A stretch of DNA of 64,000 bases from Alphaproteobacteria bacterium (GTDB lineage Bacteria; Pseudomonadota; Alphaproteobacteria; Reyranellales; Reyranellaceae). The position numbers and the translations under genes were made by a program. The notes under the pieces are model-generated. The model saw only the letters and a program-made list of their open reading frames with translations. It made no database searches and was not told the origin of the DNA. Within the stretch, counting starts at the first letter, position 1; the number at the start of each line of letters is the position of its first letter. Of the stretch, positions 33,307 through 42,894 are shown piece after piece. The stretch spans positions 248,001 through 312,000 of the forward strand of contig JAHBYP010000002.1 in assembly GCA_019635875.1 (NCBI GenBank). Reading direction: 5' to 3'.

Positions 33307-35532
33307 ATGGCTGACGCGAGCGTGGTGCGCCGCGACGTCGTCCTGGTGGGCGGTGGACATGCGCATGTCGAGGTGCTGCGCCGGGCGGCGATGAAGCGCT
33401 CGCCTGAAGTGCGCCTGACCGTCATCGCGCGCGAGCTCGACACGCCGTATTCGGGCATGCTGCCGGGCCTCGTCGCCGATCACTACCGCTTCGAGGAGGC
33501 GCATATCGACCTGCGGCCGCTGTGCCGCGCCGCGGGCGCGCGGCTTTACCATGATACGGCGATCGGCCTCGATCTCGCCGCGCAGCGCGTGATCTGCGGC
33601 AGCCGCCCGCCGGTGGCCTTCGACACCGTAGCGCTCGATATCGGCTCGTCGCCGTCGATGCTCAACATCCCCGGCGCCGATCGTCATGCGCTGCCGGTCA
33701 AGCCCGTGGCGGCCTTCCTGGCGCGCTGGCGTGCGATCAGGGAGGGCGCGTCGCGGCCCGAGCGCATTATCGTGGTCGGCGCCGGCGCGGGCGGCGTCGA
33801 GCTTTGCCTGTCGATGCAATGGGCGCTGAAGACGGCGGGCGACGCGCAGCCGCATTTCACCCTGGTCTCGGCCGACGCCGAGATCCTGCCGACGCATCCG
33901 CGGGCCGTGCGCCGCAGCTTCATGCGCACGCTGAAGGCACGCGGCGTCGATGTCGTGCTCGGCAAGCCGGTCACCCGGGTCGACGCCGACGCGGTGACGC
34001 TGCAGGGCGGCGCGACGATCCGCAGTGCGTTGACCGTCTGGGTCACGCAGGCCGCGCCGGCCGCCTGGCTCGCCGATACCGGCCTGGCGCTCGACGAGCG
34101 CGGCTTCGTGCGCGTCAACGAGAGCCTGCAATCGGTCTCGCACGCCAACGTCTTCGCCACCGGCGACGTCGCCGCCTTCGACGCCTCGCCGCTGCCCAAG
34201 GCCGGCGTCTTCGCGGTGCGCGAAGGGCCGATCCTGGCGCACAACCTGCTGGCGTCCGAGGATCGGCCGCTCGAGCGCTACAGGCCGCAGCGCCGCTTCC
34301 TCAGCATGATCACGACCGGCGACAGGCATGCCGTGGCCTCGCGCGGCGGGCTGTCGATCGAGGGCGACTGGGTGTGGCGCTGGAAGCGGCGCATCGACAC
34401 GCGCTGGATGGCGATGTACCAGCGCCTGCGTCCCGGCGGACGCATGGCCGCGCATGGCGATCTGCCGGAGAAGACCATGCCCGATATGGCGGCGATGGCG
34501 GCGCCGATGCTGATGCGCTGCGCCGGCTGCGGCGCCAAGATCGGTGCGGACACGCTGCGGCGCGCGCTGGCCGATCTCGACATCCCGGCGCGCCACGACA
34601 TTCCGCTGGGCGTGCGCGACGGCGAGGACACCAGCGCCATCCTCGTGCCGCCGGGCCGCGCCCTGCTGCAGAGCGTCGACCACTTCCCGGCGCTGTTCGA
34701 CGATCCGCTGCGTCTGGGCCGCGTTGCCACCCTGCACGCGCTGTCCGACCTCTTCGCCAAGGGCGCGCGGGCGCACAGCGCGCTGATGACCGCGGTGATC
34801 CCCTATGCCGGCGGCGCGCTGCAGGAACGCGATCTCGGCGAGTTGCTGCGCGGCGTGGTCGAGGAGCTCAACCGCGCCGGCGCCGTGCTGATCGGCGGCC
34901 ATACCATCGAGGGTCCCGACATGGCGATCGGCCTGACGGTCAACGGCACGGCCGAGATCACGGCGCTGATGCGCAAGGGTGGCCTGCGTGCGGACGACGC
35001 GCTGATCCTCACCAAGCCGGTGGGGACCGGAGTCCTGTTCGCCGCCGACATGACCGGCGATTCGCGCGGCACCGATATCGAGGCGGCGATCCGCTCGATG
35101 CTGGTGTCCAACGCCGGCGCCGCCGCGATGGCCCGCGAGGCCGGCGCCACGGCCTGCACCGACATCACCGGCTTCGGCCTGGGCGGGCATCTGGTCGAGA
35201 TGCTGCGCGCCTCCAGCCTCGACGCCGAGATCTCGCTGTCGGCGCTTCCGGCGCTGCCCGGCACCCTCGCCGCCTTGGCGCGCGGCACACGCAGCACGCT
35301 GGCGCCCCAGAACGTCGCCATGGTCGGCGCCGTCGATCGCCGCGAGACGTCGACCGGTTACGACCTGCTGTTCGATCCGCAGACATCCGGCGGCCTGCTG
35401 ATCGGCATCGCCGCGGATCGCGCCGGAGCACTGGTCGACAGGCTGCGCGCCGGCGGCACGCCGGATGCGGCGCTCATCGGCCGCGCCGTCGCGCGCGCCG
35501 GCAATTCGGCCCAACTCGTCACGGTGGAATGA
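33307..35532 (+). CDS. selD: NADH-dehydrogenase-like / selenophosphate synthetase fusion
   Basis: A 741-residue fusion. Residues 1-390 are an FAD/NAD(P)-linked pyridine-nucleotide oxidoreductase of the NDH-2 type (VVLVGGGHAHVEVL, GAGAGGVE, VFATGDVA). Residues 402-741 are SelD, which makes selenophosphate from selenide and ATP. The SelD nucleophile loop is CAGCGAKIG: Cys408 matches E. coli Cys17 and Lys411 matches Lys20, both essential, while the nonessential second Cys is Ala. Further SelD parts are GHTIEGPDMAIGLTVNG and DPQTSGGLL. NDH-SelD fusions are known elsewhere. The oxidoreductase may handle selenium or sulfur redox state, which is inference. It overlaps the next gene. Confidence 0.93.
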   Translation: MADASVVRRDVVLVGGGHAHVEVLRRAAMKRSPEVRLTVIARELDTPYSGMLPGLVADHYRFEEAHIDLRPLCRAAGARLYHDTAIGLDLAAQRVICGSRPPVAFDTVALDIGSSPSMLNIPGADRHALPVKPVAAFLARWRAIREGASRPERIIVVGAGAGGVELCLSMQWALKTAGDAQPHFTLVSADAEILPTHPRAVRRSFMRTLKARGVDVVLGKPVTRVDADAVTLQGGATIRSALTVWVTQAAPAAWLADTGLALDERGFVRVNESLQSVSHANVFATGDVAAFDASPLPKAGVFAVREGPILAHNLLASEDRPLERYRPQRRFLSMITTGDRHAVASRGGLSIEGDWVWRWKRRIDTRWMAMYQRLRPGGRMAAHGDLPEKTMPDMAAMAAPMLMRCAGCGAKIGADTLRRALADLDIPARHDIPLGVRDGEDTSAILVPPGRALLQSVDHFPALFDDPLRLGRVATLHALSDLFAKGARAHSALMTAVIPYAGGALQERDLGELLRGVVEELNRAGAVLIGGHTIEGPDMAIGLTVNGTAEITALMRKGGLRADDALILTKPVGTGVLFAADMTGDSRGTDIEAAIRSMLVSNAGAAAMAREAGATACTDITGFGLGGHLVEMLRASSLDAEISLSALPALPGTLAALARGTRSTLAPQNVAMVGAVDRRETSTGYDLLFDPQTSGGLLIGIAADRAGALVDRLRAGGTPDAALIGRAVARAGNSAQLVTVE

Positions 35533-36032
35533 TGCACCTCCTGGGAATCGTCGGCTGGAGCGGCAGCGGCAAGACCACGCTGGTGGAGAAGCTGCTCCCC
35601 CTGCTCGCCGGGCACGGGCTCACGGTCTCGACCATCAAGCGCTCGCATCACGGTTTCGACGTCGACAAGCCCGGCAAGGATTCATGGCGCCACCGCAAGG
35701 CCGGTGCGCACGAGGTGCTGGTCGCCTCCGACCTGCGCTGGGCGCTGATGCGCGAGAACCGCTCCGGCGCCGAGACCACGCTCGACGAACTCGTGGCGCG
35801 GCTCGAACCGGTCGACCTGGTGCTGGTCGAGGGCTTCACCAACCATCCGCACGCGCGCATCGAGGTCTGGCGCGCCGCCGAGGGCAAGGCGCTGCGCTCG
35901 GGCGACGATGCCGGCCTGCTGGCCATCGCCGCGCCGCGCCCGGACTGGAAGGACGGCGACGGCCATCGCTGGCTCGACCTCGATGACGCCGCCGCCGTGG
36001 CGGCGTTCATCGTGCAATGGGCGAAAGGCTAA
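35532..36032 (+). CDS. mobB: Molybdopterin-guanine dinucleotide biosynthesis protein MobB
   Basis: A 166-residue P-loop GTPase-like adaptor. Walker A is GWSGSGKTTLVEKL, followed by STIKRSHHGFDVDKPGKDSWRHR and VEGFTNHPHARIEVWR, all diagnostic of MobB. It assists MobA in forming the guanine dinucleotide form of the molybdenum cofactor, as used by formate dehydrogenases. The start overlaps the selD stop (ATGATG around TGA), so translation is coupled. The tie with selenium genes points to a selenium/molybdenum enzyme such as formate dehydrogenase, not present in this window. Confidence 0.93.
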   Translation: MHLLGIVGWSGSGKTTLVEKLLPLLAGHGLTVSTIKRSHHGFDVDKPGKDSWRHRKAGAHEVLVASDLRWALMRENRSGAETTLDELVARLEPVDLVLVEGFTNHPHARIEVWRAAEGKALRSGDDAGLLAIAAPRPDWKDGDGHRWLDLDDAAAVAAFIVQWAKG

Positions 36033-36037
36033 GCAAC

Positions 36038-36104
36038 CTGTCATCCCGAGCGCAGCGAGGGATCCAGTGTCAGCCTGGATCCCTCGCTGCGCTCGGGATG
36101 ACAG
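36038..36104. repeat. Palindromic repeat family A, copy 2
   Basis: About 67 bp: CTGTCATCCCGAGCGCAGCGAGGGATCC, a short spacer, and the reverse complement ending GGGATGACAG. It lies between convergent mobB and the acyl-CoA dehydrogenase gene and could act as a bidirectional terminator-like hairpin. Confidence 0.9.
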
Positions 36105-36111
36105 CTGTACT

Positions 36112-37257
36112 TCACCGCCCGAACAGGCTGCGCGCGATGATGGTCTTCATCACCTCGATCGAGCCGCCGGCGATGCGGGCGTAGCGCGCGTCGACGAAGG
36201 CGCGGGCGATCGGGAACTCGCTCATGTAGCCGTAGCCGCCGTGCAATTGCAGGCACTCGTCGACGACGCGCGCCTGCAGCTCGGTGGTCGTCATCTTGGC
36301 CATCGCCGCGTCGACCGAGTCGAACGCACGCTTCAGATGCAGCTCGATGCAGCGGTCGACCAGCACCCGCTGGGCCACGATCTCCGCCTTCAGCCCGGCG
36401 AGCTTGAACTGGGTGTTCTGGAAGGCGGCGATCGGCTTGCCGAAGGCCTGGCGCTGCTGGACGTAGTCGATCGTCCAGCGCAATGCCGCCTCCGACGCGG
36501 TGATGGCGCGCACCGCCTGGGTCAGGCGCTCCTGAGAGAGCTCGTTCATCAGAAGCGTGAAGCCCTGGCCTTCGTTGCCGAGGATGTTCGCCGCCGGCAC
36601 GCGCACGTCCTCGAAGAACAGTTCGGAGGTATCCTGCGAGTGAATCCCGAGCTTCTTGAGCTGACGGCCGCGACGGAACCCCGGCCGGTCGCCCTCGACG
36701 ACGATCAGGCTCATGCCCTTGGCGCCCTTGGTGGCGTCGGTCTTGCAGGCGACGATCACCAGGTCTGCCTGCTGCCCATTCGAGATGAACACCTTCTGTC
36801 CGTTGATGACGTAGTCGTCGCCGTCGCGCCGCGCCGTGGTACGGATCGCCTGCAGGTCCGAGCCGGCCGAGGGCTCGGTCATGGCGATGGCGCCGATCGC
36901 CTCGCCCGAGGCCATGCGCGTGAGCCACTGTGTCTTCTGCTGCGGCGAGCCGTACTTCAGGATGTAGGGCGCGACGATGTCCGAATGCAGGCCGAAGAAC
37001 ACGCCGGTGGCGCCGGCGTCGGCCAGCTCCTCCATCACCACGACGCTGTGCAGGAAGTCGCCGCCCGGCCCGCCATATTCCTCCGGCACCTCGCAGCACA
37101 GCAGGCCCGCCGCGCCGCCCTTGCGCCAGACCTCGCGCGGCACGCGCGCGTCCTTCTCCCACTGCACATAGTGCGGCGTGATCTCCTCGGCGACGAAGCG
37201 GCGCACGGAGTCACGGAAGATCTCGTAGTCGGCGGGAAACAGCGTGCGCGGGATCAT
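36112..37257 (-). CDS. Acyl-CoA dehydrogenase
   Basis: FAD acyl-CoA dehydrogenase of 381 residues. The FAD/substrate motifs AIAMTEPSAGSDL and VFISNGQQAD occur in the middle domain, and the C-terminal helical domain ends with QLHGGYGYMSEFPIAR, typical of the family. It oxidises the alpha-beta bond of an acyl-CoA; chain length is unpredictable. It starts at ATG 37257 (MIPRTLFPADYEIFRDSVRR). Repeats A lie on both sides, so it is probably a single-gene unit. Confidence 0.93.
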   Translation of the reverse strand: MIPRTLFPADYEIFRDSVRRFVAEEITPHYVQWEKDARVPREVWRKGGAAGLLCCEVPEEYGGPGGDFLHSVVVMEELADAGATGVFFGLHSDIVAPYILKYGSPQQKTQWLTRMASGEAIGAIAMTEPSAGSDLQAIRTTARRDGDDYVINGQKVFISNGQQADLVIVACKTDATKGAKGMSLIVVEGDRPGFRRGRQLKKLGIHSQDTSELFFEDVRVPAANILGNEGQGFTLLMNELSQERLTQAVRAITASEAALRWTIDYVQQRQAFGKPIAAFQNTQFKLAGLKAEIVAQRVLVDRCIELHLKRAFDSVDAAMAKMTTTELQARVVDECLQLHGGYGYMSEFPIARAFVDARYARIAGGSIEVMKTIIARSLFGR

Positions 37258-37286
37258 GGCCCGTTCCTGGAGCGTAGTTCAGCCTG

Positions 37287-37354
37287 CTGTCATCCCGAGC
37301 GCAGCGAGGGATCCAGTCAGCGCCCTAGATCCCTCGCTGCGCTCGGGATGACAG
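37287..37354. repeat. Palindromic repeat family A, copy 3
   Basis: Same arms as copy 2 with a spacer TCAGCGCCCTAG. It lies upstream of the acyl-CoA dehydrogenase gene and downstream of the next gene. Confidence 0.9.
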
Positions 37355-37364
37355 GATTGCTCTA

Positions 37365-38456
37365 TCACGACAGCGGCGGCAGGAGTTTCAGCCGGCGGAA
37401 TTCCTCGAACCAATCGGCCAGCATGTCCTCGGTGTCGATGACGTGGTGAAAGCCAGCCTGCATCGACTTCACCGAGCTCACGATCACCGGCGGCCCGGGC
37501 CGCTCGCGACCGTACGCGAACTGCCAATCGGCATAGACGAACGAGTCGCCGACGAACTCCTGCAAGGTCCAGGGCCGCAGCCCGTGGCGCCGCGCCAGCG
37601 CCGCCCACTGTGCCTCGCGCGTCGGCATCTCGTCCGACAGCTTCATCGGCCGCGGCTCGCCCTCCTCCATGCCCAGCGCCTGGGCGATCGCAGGCCACAA
37701 ATTGCGCCAGACATAGACGTCGCCGTTGGTGATGTTGAAGGTCTCGTTGGCCGCCGCCGGGCTGGTGCCCGCCCACTCGATGGCGCGCGCCAGCAGGTTG
37801 GCGCAGGTGCCCGAGGCGACGTAGGGCGGGCCGCCCGGCCAGTGCAGCTTCTCGCCGCGCGCCTTCGACAGCGCGCCATAGGCGCCGATCGCCGCCAGCA
37901 TGTTCATCGGGCTGCCCAGCCCGTGGCCGAAGACGATCTGCGGCCTGAGGATACTGAAGCTCCAGTCGCGGCCCTTCTGCGCCGCACGCAGCCAGTCCTC
38001 CTGCAGCCAGTAGAAGTTGGCGTGCCGGTGCCGCGGCCAGCGCTCGCGCGCCGGCACCTTGATCGGCGCAATATGCGCGCCATAGGCCTTGGTGCCCTGC
38101 AGCAAGGTGACGTGCCGGAGATCTTTCGTCACGCGCAGGAGCGGCGTCATCAGGTTCGTCAGGAACGCGAGGTTCATCTCCATCTGCGTCGTCTCGCGCC
38201 AGCCCGCCACCAGGCCGGGCAGTTCGTGGAGCGCGGCGAAGACGACATGCGTCACGCCCGCGAGCTTGGCCGATGCCGCCTCGCAGGCGGCGGCGTCGGA
38301 AAGATCGAGCGCGAGATGCTCGTGCGGTCCCTCGAGATCGGGCGCGCGGCGCGATACCGAGATCACCGTCCAGCCCGGCAGCGCATTGAACCGCGCCACG
38401 GCGGCACGGCCGACGATGCCGGATGCGCCGGCGATCAGGATCGTGTTGCCCGCCAT
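37365..38456 (-). CDS. NAD(P)-dependent reductase of the PRISE-like SDR group
   Basis: Extended SDR of 363 residues resembling progesterone-5beta-reductase/iridoid-synthase-like proteins. The N-terminal cofactor motif is ILIAGASGIVGRAAV, and the catalytic segment is NFYWLQEDWL, matching the NFYxxxED pattern. Relatives reduce activated C=C bonds of enones. The substrate is unknown. ATG 38456 is chosen over a GTG at 38474 that overlaps the stop of the upstream fusion gene. The close spacing suggests cotranscription with it. Confidence 0.85.
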   Translation of the reverse strand: MAGNTILIAGASGIVGRAAVARFNALPGWTVISVSRRAPDLEGPHEHLALDLSDAAACEAASAKLAGVTHVVFAALHELPGLVAGWRETTQMEMNLAFLTNLMTPLLRVTKDLRHVTLLQGTKAYGAHIAPIKVPARERWPRHRHANFYWLQEDWLRAAQKGRDWSFSILRPQIVFGHGLGSPMNMLAAIGAYGALSKARGEKLHWPGGPPYVASGTCANLLARAIEWAGTSPAAANETFNITNGDVYVWRNLWPAIAQALGMEEGEPRPMKLSDEMPTREAQWAALARRHGLRPWTLQEFVGDSFVYADWQFAYGRERPGPPVIVSSVKSMQAGFHHVIDTEDMLADWFEEFRRLKLLPPLS

Positions 38457-38464
38457 CGCCGCGC

Positions 38465-40210
38465 TCAGCCGCACGAGGCGAAGACGCGCGCGATGCCTGA
38501 GCGATCGACGCCGGCACGCAGCAGCAGCTCGAGCAGCAGGCGGGACTTCAGCGGATGCAGGCGGCCGCAGAAGATCATCCCCGCCTGGCGCAGTCCGATC
38601 TCCGAGCCCGGACCTTCGTAGGTCGCCGCCAGCAGCGGTCCGGCGCCGGTGCGCGGCGCGATCAGCACCGGGATCGAGCGGTTCAGCCTGACCAGGCGCT
38701 CGACCAAGACTTCAGGCACATGGCCGCCGCCCGTGCCGGCGAATACGATACCCGCGTAGCCCAGGTGTCCGGGATCGGCGAGCAGCGCATCGAGCAGGCC
38801 GCCGGTATCGTCCATCGCCGCCCATAGCAGCGCCACTGGCTTGCGCCCGGCGGCGAGCAGGCGCGTCGAGGGCTTCGGCCCCAGCGCCGCGTCGACGGCG
38901 CGCTTCCAGTCGCGCACCGGCAGCGACAGCGGGATGACGCGATCCTCGACCAGGGTCGCCAGCGGGCCCGTCGCCGGGCTGCGGAAGGTGTCGATGCGGC
39001 TGGTCTCGCTCTTCACCACATCGAACGGCGCATAGACATGATCGAGGAAGGTGACCACGACACCGATCTCCCCGACATGCTGGCGCATCCACGCCGACGA
39101 GGCCACGCGCACCGAGGCCAGCAGGTTGCCCGCGCCGTCGGCCGAGGTCAGCCGCGGGTTGCGCATCGCCGCGGTGAGGCTCACCGGCAAGCCCGCATCG
39201 AGCACGCAGTCGAGGATGAAGCTGGTCTCCTCCAGCGTGTCGGTGCCCTGCGAGACCACCACGCCCACCGGCGCATCGGCGCCCGCGCGCGGCAGCGCCT
39301 CGATGCGCTGCGCCAGCTTCAGCGTCAGATCGACCGTAAGATTGCTGCTGCCGACGCGCTCGATCGTCTCGCCGCGCACGTCGGCGACCTCGGCCAGGGC
39401 CGGCACCATGCGGATCAGGTCATCGGCGCCCAGCCCCTGCTTCATCGCCCCGGACTCGGCCGGCATCGTCGCGATCGTGCCGCCAAGGGCGAAGTATTCG
39501 ACACGCGGGTGATGCGGGCGATCCGCAACCCATGCGAGGCGGAGCTCGACACCCTCGATCGTCTTCGACGATGAGATTCGATTGGCACCCGCGCCGGAAA
39601 CGCCGAGCTTTTGCGCAAAGGTTTCGAAGTCGGAGCGTCCTGCCTGGCCCACGTCGAACGAATGAACCAGCATCATGGCATGCCGGGCCTTGATGCGTTG
39701 TGCCTCTATGACGGCCGATGCAGTGCGATGGAGTAGCTGGTACCGGAGGCTGCCGGCATCGGCGATAGAAATTCCCAGCATGCCGCATAGATCGGCCGCG
39801 CGCGCTTTCTGCCCTTTCGACATGCCGGTATCGTCGACCCGCTGCCCGAAGGTCTCGGTCACCTTGCCCTCGATGGCGAGGATTCCGGGTCCATCGGCCA
39901 AGCTCATATAGGCCATCAGATCGGTCTGGCTGGCTGCGCCTCTCGTGCGCAGCTCGACCTGCTTTTCGAATGCCGCCTCGTTCAGCGAGGCCGAGCGCCA
40001 CTCAGGCGCCTGGTCGAGGACGGCGCGGACGACCGTCGGCACACCGTCAGCCGCCAACCAGCTCGTCGCAAGTTCGTAGGCCGAGCGCCCAACCTTCCAA
40101 TGGAGATCAGGCTTGCCAAGAAACGGCTTCACGTCGATGGGTGCGCGCACGGGCAGACGCTCCGCTCCACGCATCGCGTAGAATCTGCCCCCTCCGGCCG
40201 ATAGCGTCAT
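38465..40210 (-). CDS. DUF6946 domain fused to an asparaginase
   Basis: A 581-residue two-domain protein. Residues about 24-231 match DUF6946-type proteins: KPDLHWKVGRSAYELA, then AIEGKVTETFG, then RYQLLHRTASAVIEAQR and ARHAMMLVHSF. An E-x-K (114-116) after an upstream Asp could fit a nuclease-like fold. Residues 235-581 are an asparaginase/glutaminase: FALGGTIATMP (Thr245) and VVSQGTDTLEET (Thr323-Asp324). The start at ATG 40210 has an ideal AGGAGGTGA about 7 bases upstream. No stop or frameshift separates the parts. Either a real fusion or the product of a small deletion that joined two genes. Confidence 0.8.
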   Translation of the reverse strand: MTLSAGGGRFYAMRGAERLPVRAPIDVKPFLGKPDLHWKVGRSAYELATSWLAADGVPTVVRAVLDQAPEWRSASLNEAAFEKQVELRTRGAASQTDLMAYMSLADGPGILAIEGKVTETFGQRVDDTGMSKGQKARAADLCGMLGISIADAGSLRYQLLHRTASAVIEAQRIKARHAMMLVHSFDVGQAGRSDFETFAQKLGVSGAGANRISSSKTIEGVELRLAWVADRPHHPRVEYFALGGTIATMPAESGAMKQGLGADDLIRMVPALAEVADVRGETIERVGSSNLTVDLTLKLAQRIEALPRAGADAPVGVVVSQGTDTLEETSFILDCVLDAGLPVSLTAAMRNPRLTSADGAGNLLASVRVASSAWMRQHVGEIGVVVTFLDHVYAPFDVVKSETSRIDTFRSPATGPLATLVEDRVIPLSLPVRDWKRAVDAALGPKPSTRLLAAGRKPVALLWAAMDDTGGLLDALLADPGHLGYAGIVFAGTGGGHVPEVLVERLVRLNRSIPVLIAPRTGAGPLLAATYEGPGSEIGLRQAGMIFCGRLHPLKSRLLLELLLRAGVDRSGIARVFASCG

Positions 40211-40380
40211 CGCCGTCACCTCCTGTCGCGGGCGCGACGCTATCACGGGCGGCCCCGACTTTCGCCCCGCGATAGGCGCCAGCGCGGTGCGCAAATCGGC
40301 CATGACGAGATTGCGCGATCCCTGCGGGCATGTCCGTCGTAGTGTCGGTCCGCCGCACAGCGTTGGTCGTGCGGCGTGCG

Positions 40381-40533
40381 TTCTCAGGGCGGGGTGGAAG
40401 TCCCCACCGGCGGTAAGCGCTGAGTGAGTTGAGCGCAAGCCCGCGAGCGCCTGCCAGCGTGGCGTACGGCAGGGTCAGCAGATCCGGTGCGATTCCGGGG
40501 CCGACGGTCACAGTCCGGATGGAAGAGAACGAA
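40381..40533 (+). promoter_or_regulatory. FMN riboswitch (RFN element)
   Basis: The conserved RFN core is clear: GGGCGGGGTGGAAGTCCCC-ACCGGCGGTAAG, then AAGCCCGCGAGCG, then GATCCGGTGCGATTCCGG-GGCCGACGGTCACAGTCCGGATGGAAGAGAAC. It lies about 90 bases upstream of the ribH2 start. The RBS AGGAGA sits within GTCTC-CAG-GAGAC, a small hairpin that could hide it, so translational control by FMN is plausible. Confidence 0.95.
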
Positions 40534-40596
40534 GTGGCGTAGACGCGTCGATTCGCGCAGGCGAGTCGCGCGTTTTCGTCGACTCGTGCGCCCTGA

Positions 40597-41118
<522 letters not shown>

Positions 41119-41126
41119 GTCTTCCT

Positions 41127-41186
41127 GGGACCGCCGCCGTCCCGCCGGCTCTTCCGCCATGAGCCGGCGAGACGCCGGCGGCCCCA
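41127..41186. repeat. Palindromic repeat family C, copy 2
   Basis: GGGACCGCCGCCGTCCCGCCGGCTC, a spacer, then GAGCCGGCGAGACGCCGGCGGCCCC. It lies between convergent ribH2 and hydantoinase B genes. Related copies lie at 54240 and inside repeat A1. Confidence 0.85.
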
Positions 41187-41187
41187 A

Positions 41188-42894
41188 TTACTCTGCGGCT
41201 CTTGGCATGGTCTGCACGCCGAACAGCGTGCGCACCTGCTCGGGCGTGTAGTAGCCGCGCCGCAGATCGCGCTCGATCAGCGCCGGCGAGCGCTTGGCGG
41301 GATCGCCGTAGCCGCCGCCGCCCGGCGTCGAGACGCGCACGACGTCGCCCGGGCCGACCTCGATGTCCTGGTCCTTCGACAGGTGCGGCGGGCGATAGGC
41401 CTTGCCGCCCTGCTCGACCAGCACGGTGTTGACGCCGCCGTCGCGTCCGCCCAGCGCGCCCTGCGGACCGACGCGGCCGTGATCCATCACCATCGACACG
41501 CGCGCCTCGCCGCGACGGATCCTGATGGCGTAGCGGATGCCGAAGCCGCCGCGATGCGCGCCGGCGCCGCCCGAGCCTTCGGCCAGCGCGAACTCCTCGA
41601 ACAGGATCGGGTAGTACTGCTCCAGCACCTCGACCGGCGGCATCTTGGAGATGCCGATGGTCGAGCAGCCATTCGACAGCCCGTCGCCCTCGTACGAGCC
41701 GCCGTACCCGCCGCCGGTGAAGAGATACATGATGTAGTGCCGATCGCGCGCCGGATCATAGCCGCCGACGCCGAGATTGCCCGACGTGCCGGCCGGTGCG
41801 GCGAACAGCCGATCGGGGATCGCCTTGGTGAGCGCGGCGAACACCGCCTCGGCGATGCGCTGGCTGACCTCGGCGGCGCAGCCCGACACCGGCCGCGGGT
41901 ACTTCGCGTAAAGGAACGTGCCCTCGGGCTCGACGATGTCGAGCGGCTCGAAGGTGCCGGCGTTGATCGGCACGTCGGGGAAGACGTGCTTGATGGCGAG
42001 ATAGATCGCCGACTTGGTGGTGGCGATCACGCTGTTCATCGGCCCGCGGCAGGGCGGGCTCGAGCCCGACATGTCGAAGGCCAGCCGCTCGCCCGCCTTG
42101 GTGATCTTCATGCGGATATGCAGCGGCTGGTCGACCACGCCGTCGGAATCGACCACCGAGGCGCCCTCGTACACGCCGTCGGGAATCGTCGCGATCTTCG
42201 CCCGCATCTGCCGCGCCGAGCGTTCGCGCAGCTCGGCGATGGCGCTCTTGACCGTGTCCTCGCCGTAGCGGTCGATCAGCGCCGTGAGCCGCTTCTCGCC
42301 GGTGTCGAGCGCGGCGGCCTGGGCCTTGATGTCGCCGATGCGCTGGTCGGCAATGCGCATGTTGCTCATCAGGATCGCGAGGATCTCGCGGTCCATCACG
42401 CCCTTCTTGAAGAACTTGATCGGCGGCAGGCGGAGTCCCTCCTGCTCGACCTCGGTGGCGCTGGCCGAGAAGCCGCCCGGCACCATGCCGCCGATATCCG
42501 GCCAGTGCCCGGTGTTGGCCAGCCAGGCGAAGAGCCTGCCGCGATAGAAGAACGGCTTCACGAAGCGCACGTCCATCAGGTGCGTGCCGCCGAGATAGGG
42601 GTCGTTGACGATGAAGACGTCGCCGGGATCGACATGGCCGTCGTAATGCGTCTTCACCCGGTCGATCACCGCCCGGGTCGAGAACTGCATGGTGCCGACG
42701 AACACCGGCAGGCCGAGCTCGCCCTGGGCGATCAGCGCGCCGTCGACGGCGTCGTAGATGCCGTCGGAGCGGTCCATGCCCTCGGAGATCACCGGCGAGA
42801 AGGCGCTGCGCACAAAGGCGAGGTCCATCTCGTTGCAGACCTGGTCGAGACCGTTCTGGATCACGGCCAAGGTGACGGGATCGATGGCGCTCAT
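41188..42894 (-). CDS. Hydantoinase B / oxoprolinase family protein, beta subunit
   Basis: A 568-residue HyuB-type subunit. Family segments include GDVFIVNDPYLGGTHLMDVR, FAWLANTGHWPDIGG, and the C-terminal TPGGGGYGDPAKR. With HyuA it hydrolyses cyclic amides such as hydantoins or 5-oxoproline using ATP, or forms part of an acetone-carboxylase-like enzyme. It overlaps the HyuA gene by four bases, so the two are coupled. Confidence 0.92.
   Translation of the reverse strand: MSAIDPVTLAVIQNGLDQVCNEMDLAFVRSAFSPVISEGMDRSDGIYDAVDGALIAQGELGLPVFVGTMQFSTRAVIDRVKTHYDGHVDPGDVFIVNDPYLGGTHLMDVRFVKPFFYRGRLFAWLANTGHWPDIGGMVPGGFSASATEVEQEGLRLPPIKFFKKGVMDREILAILMSNMRIADQRIGDIKAQAAALDTGEKRLTALIDRYGEDTVKSAIAELRERSARQMRAKIATIPDGVYEGASVVDSDGVVDQPLHIRMKITKAGERLAFDMSGSSPPCRGPMNSVIATTKSAIYLAIKHVFPDVPINAGTFEPLDIVEPEGTFLYAKYPRPVSGCAAEVSQRIAEAVFAALTKAIPDRLFAAPAGTSGNLGVGGYDPARDRHYIMYLFTGGGYGGSYEGDGLSNGCSTIGISKMPPVEVLEQYYPILFEEFALAEGSGGAGAHRGGFGIRYAIRIRRGEARVSMVMDHGRVGPQGALGGRDGGVNTVLVEQGGKAYRPPHLSKDQDIEVGPGDVVRVSTPGGGGYGDPAKRSPALIERDLRRGYYTPEQVRTLFGVQTMPRAAE

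Noticed and set aside
34530-34550. Possible selenocysteine in SelD
   Set aside because: The active loop reads CAGCGAK with normal Cys codons and no in-frame TGA.
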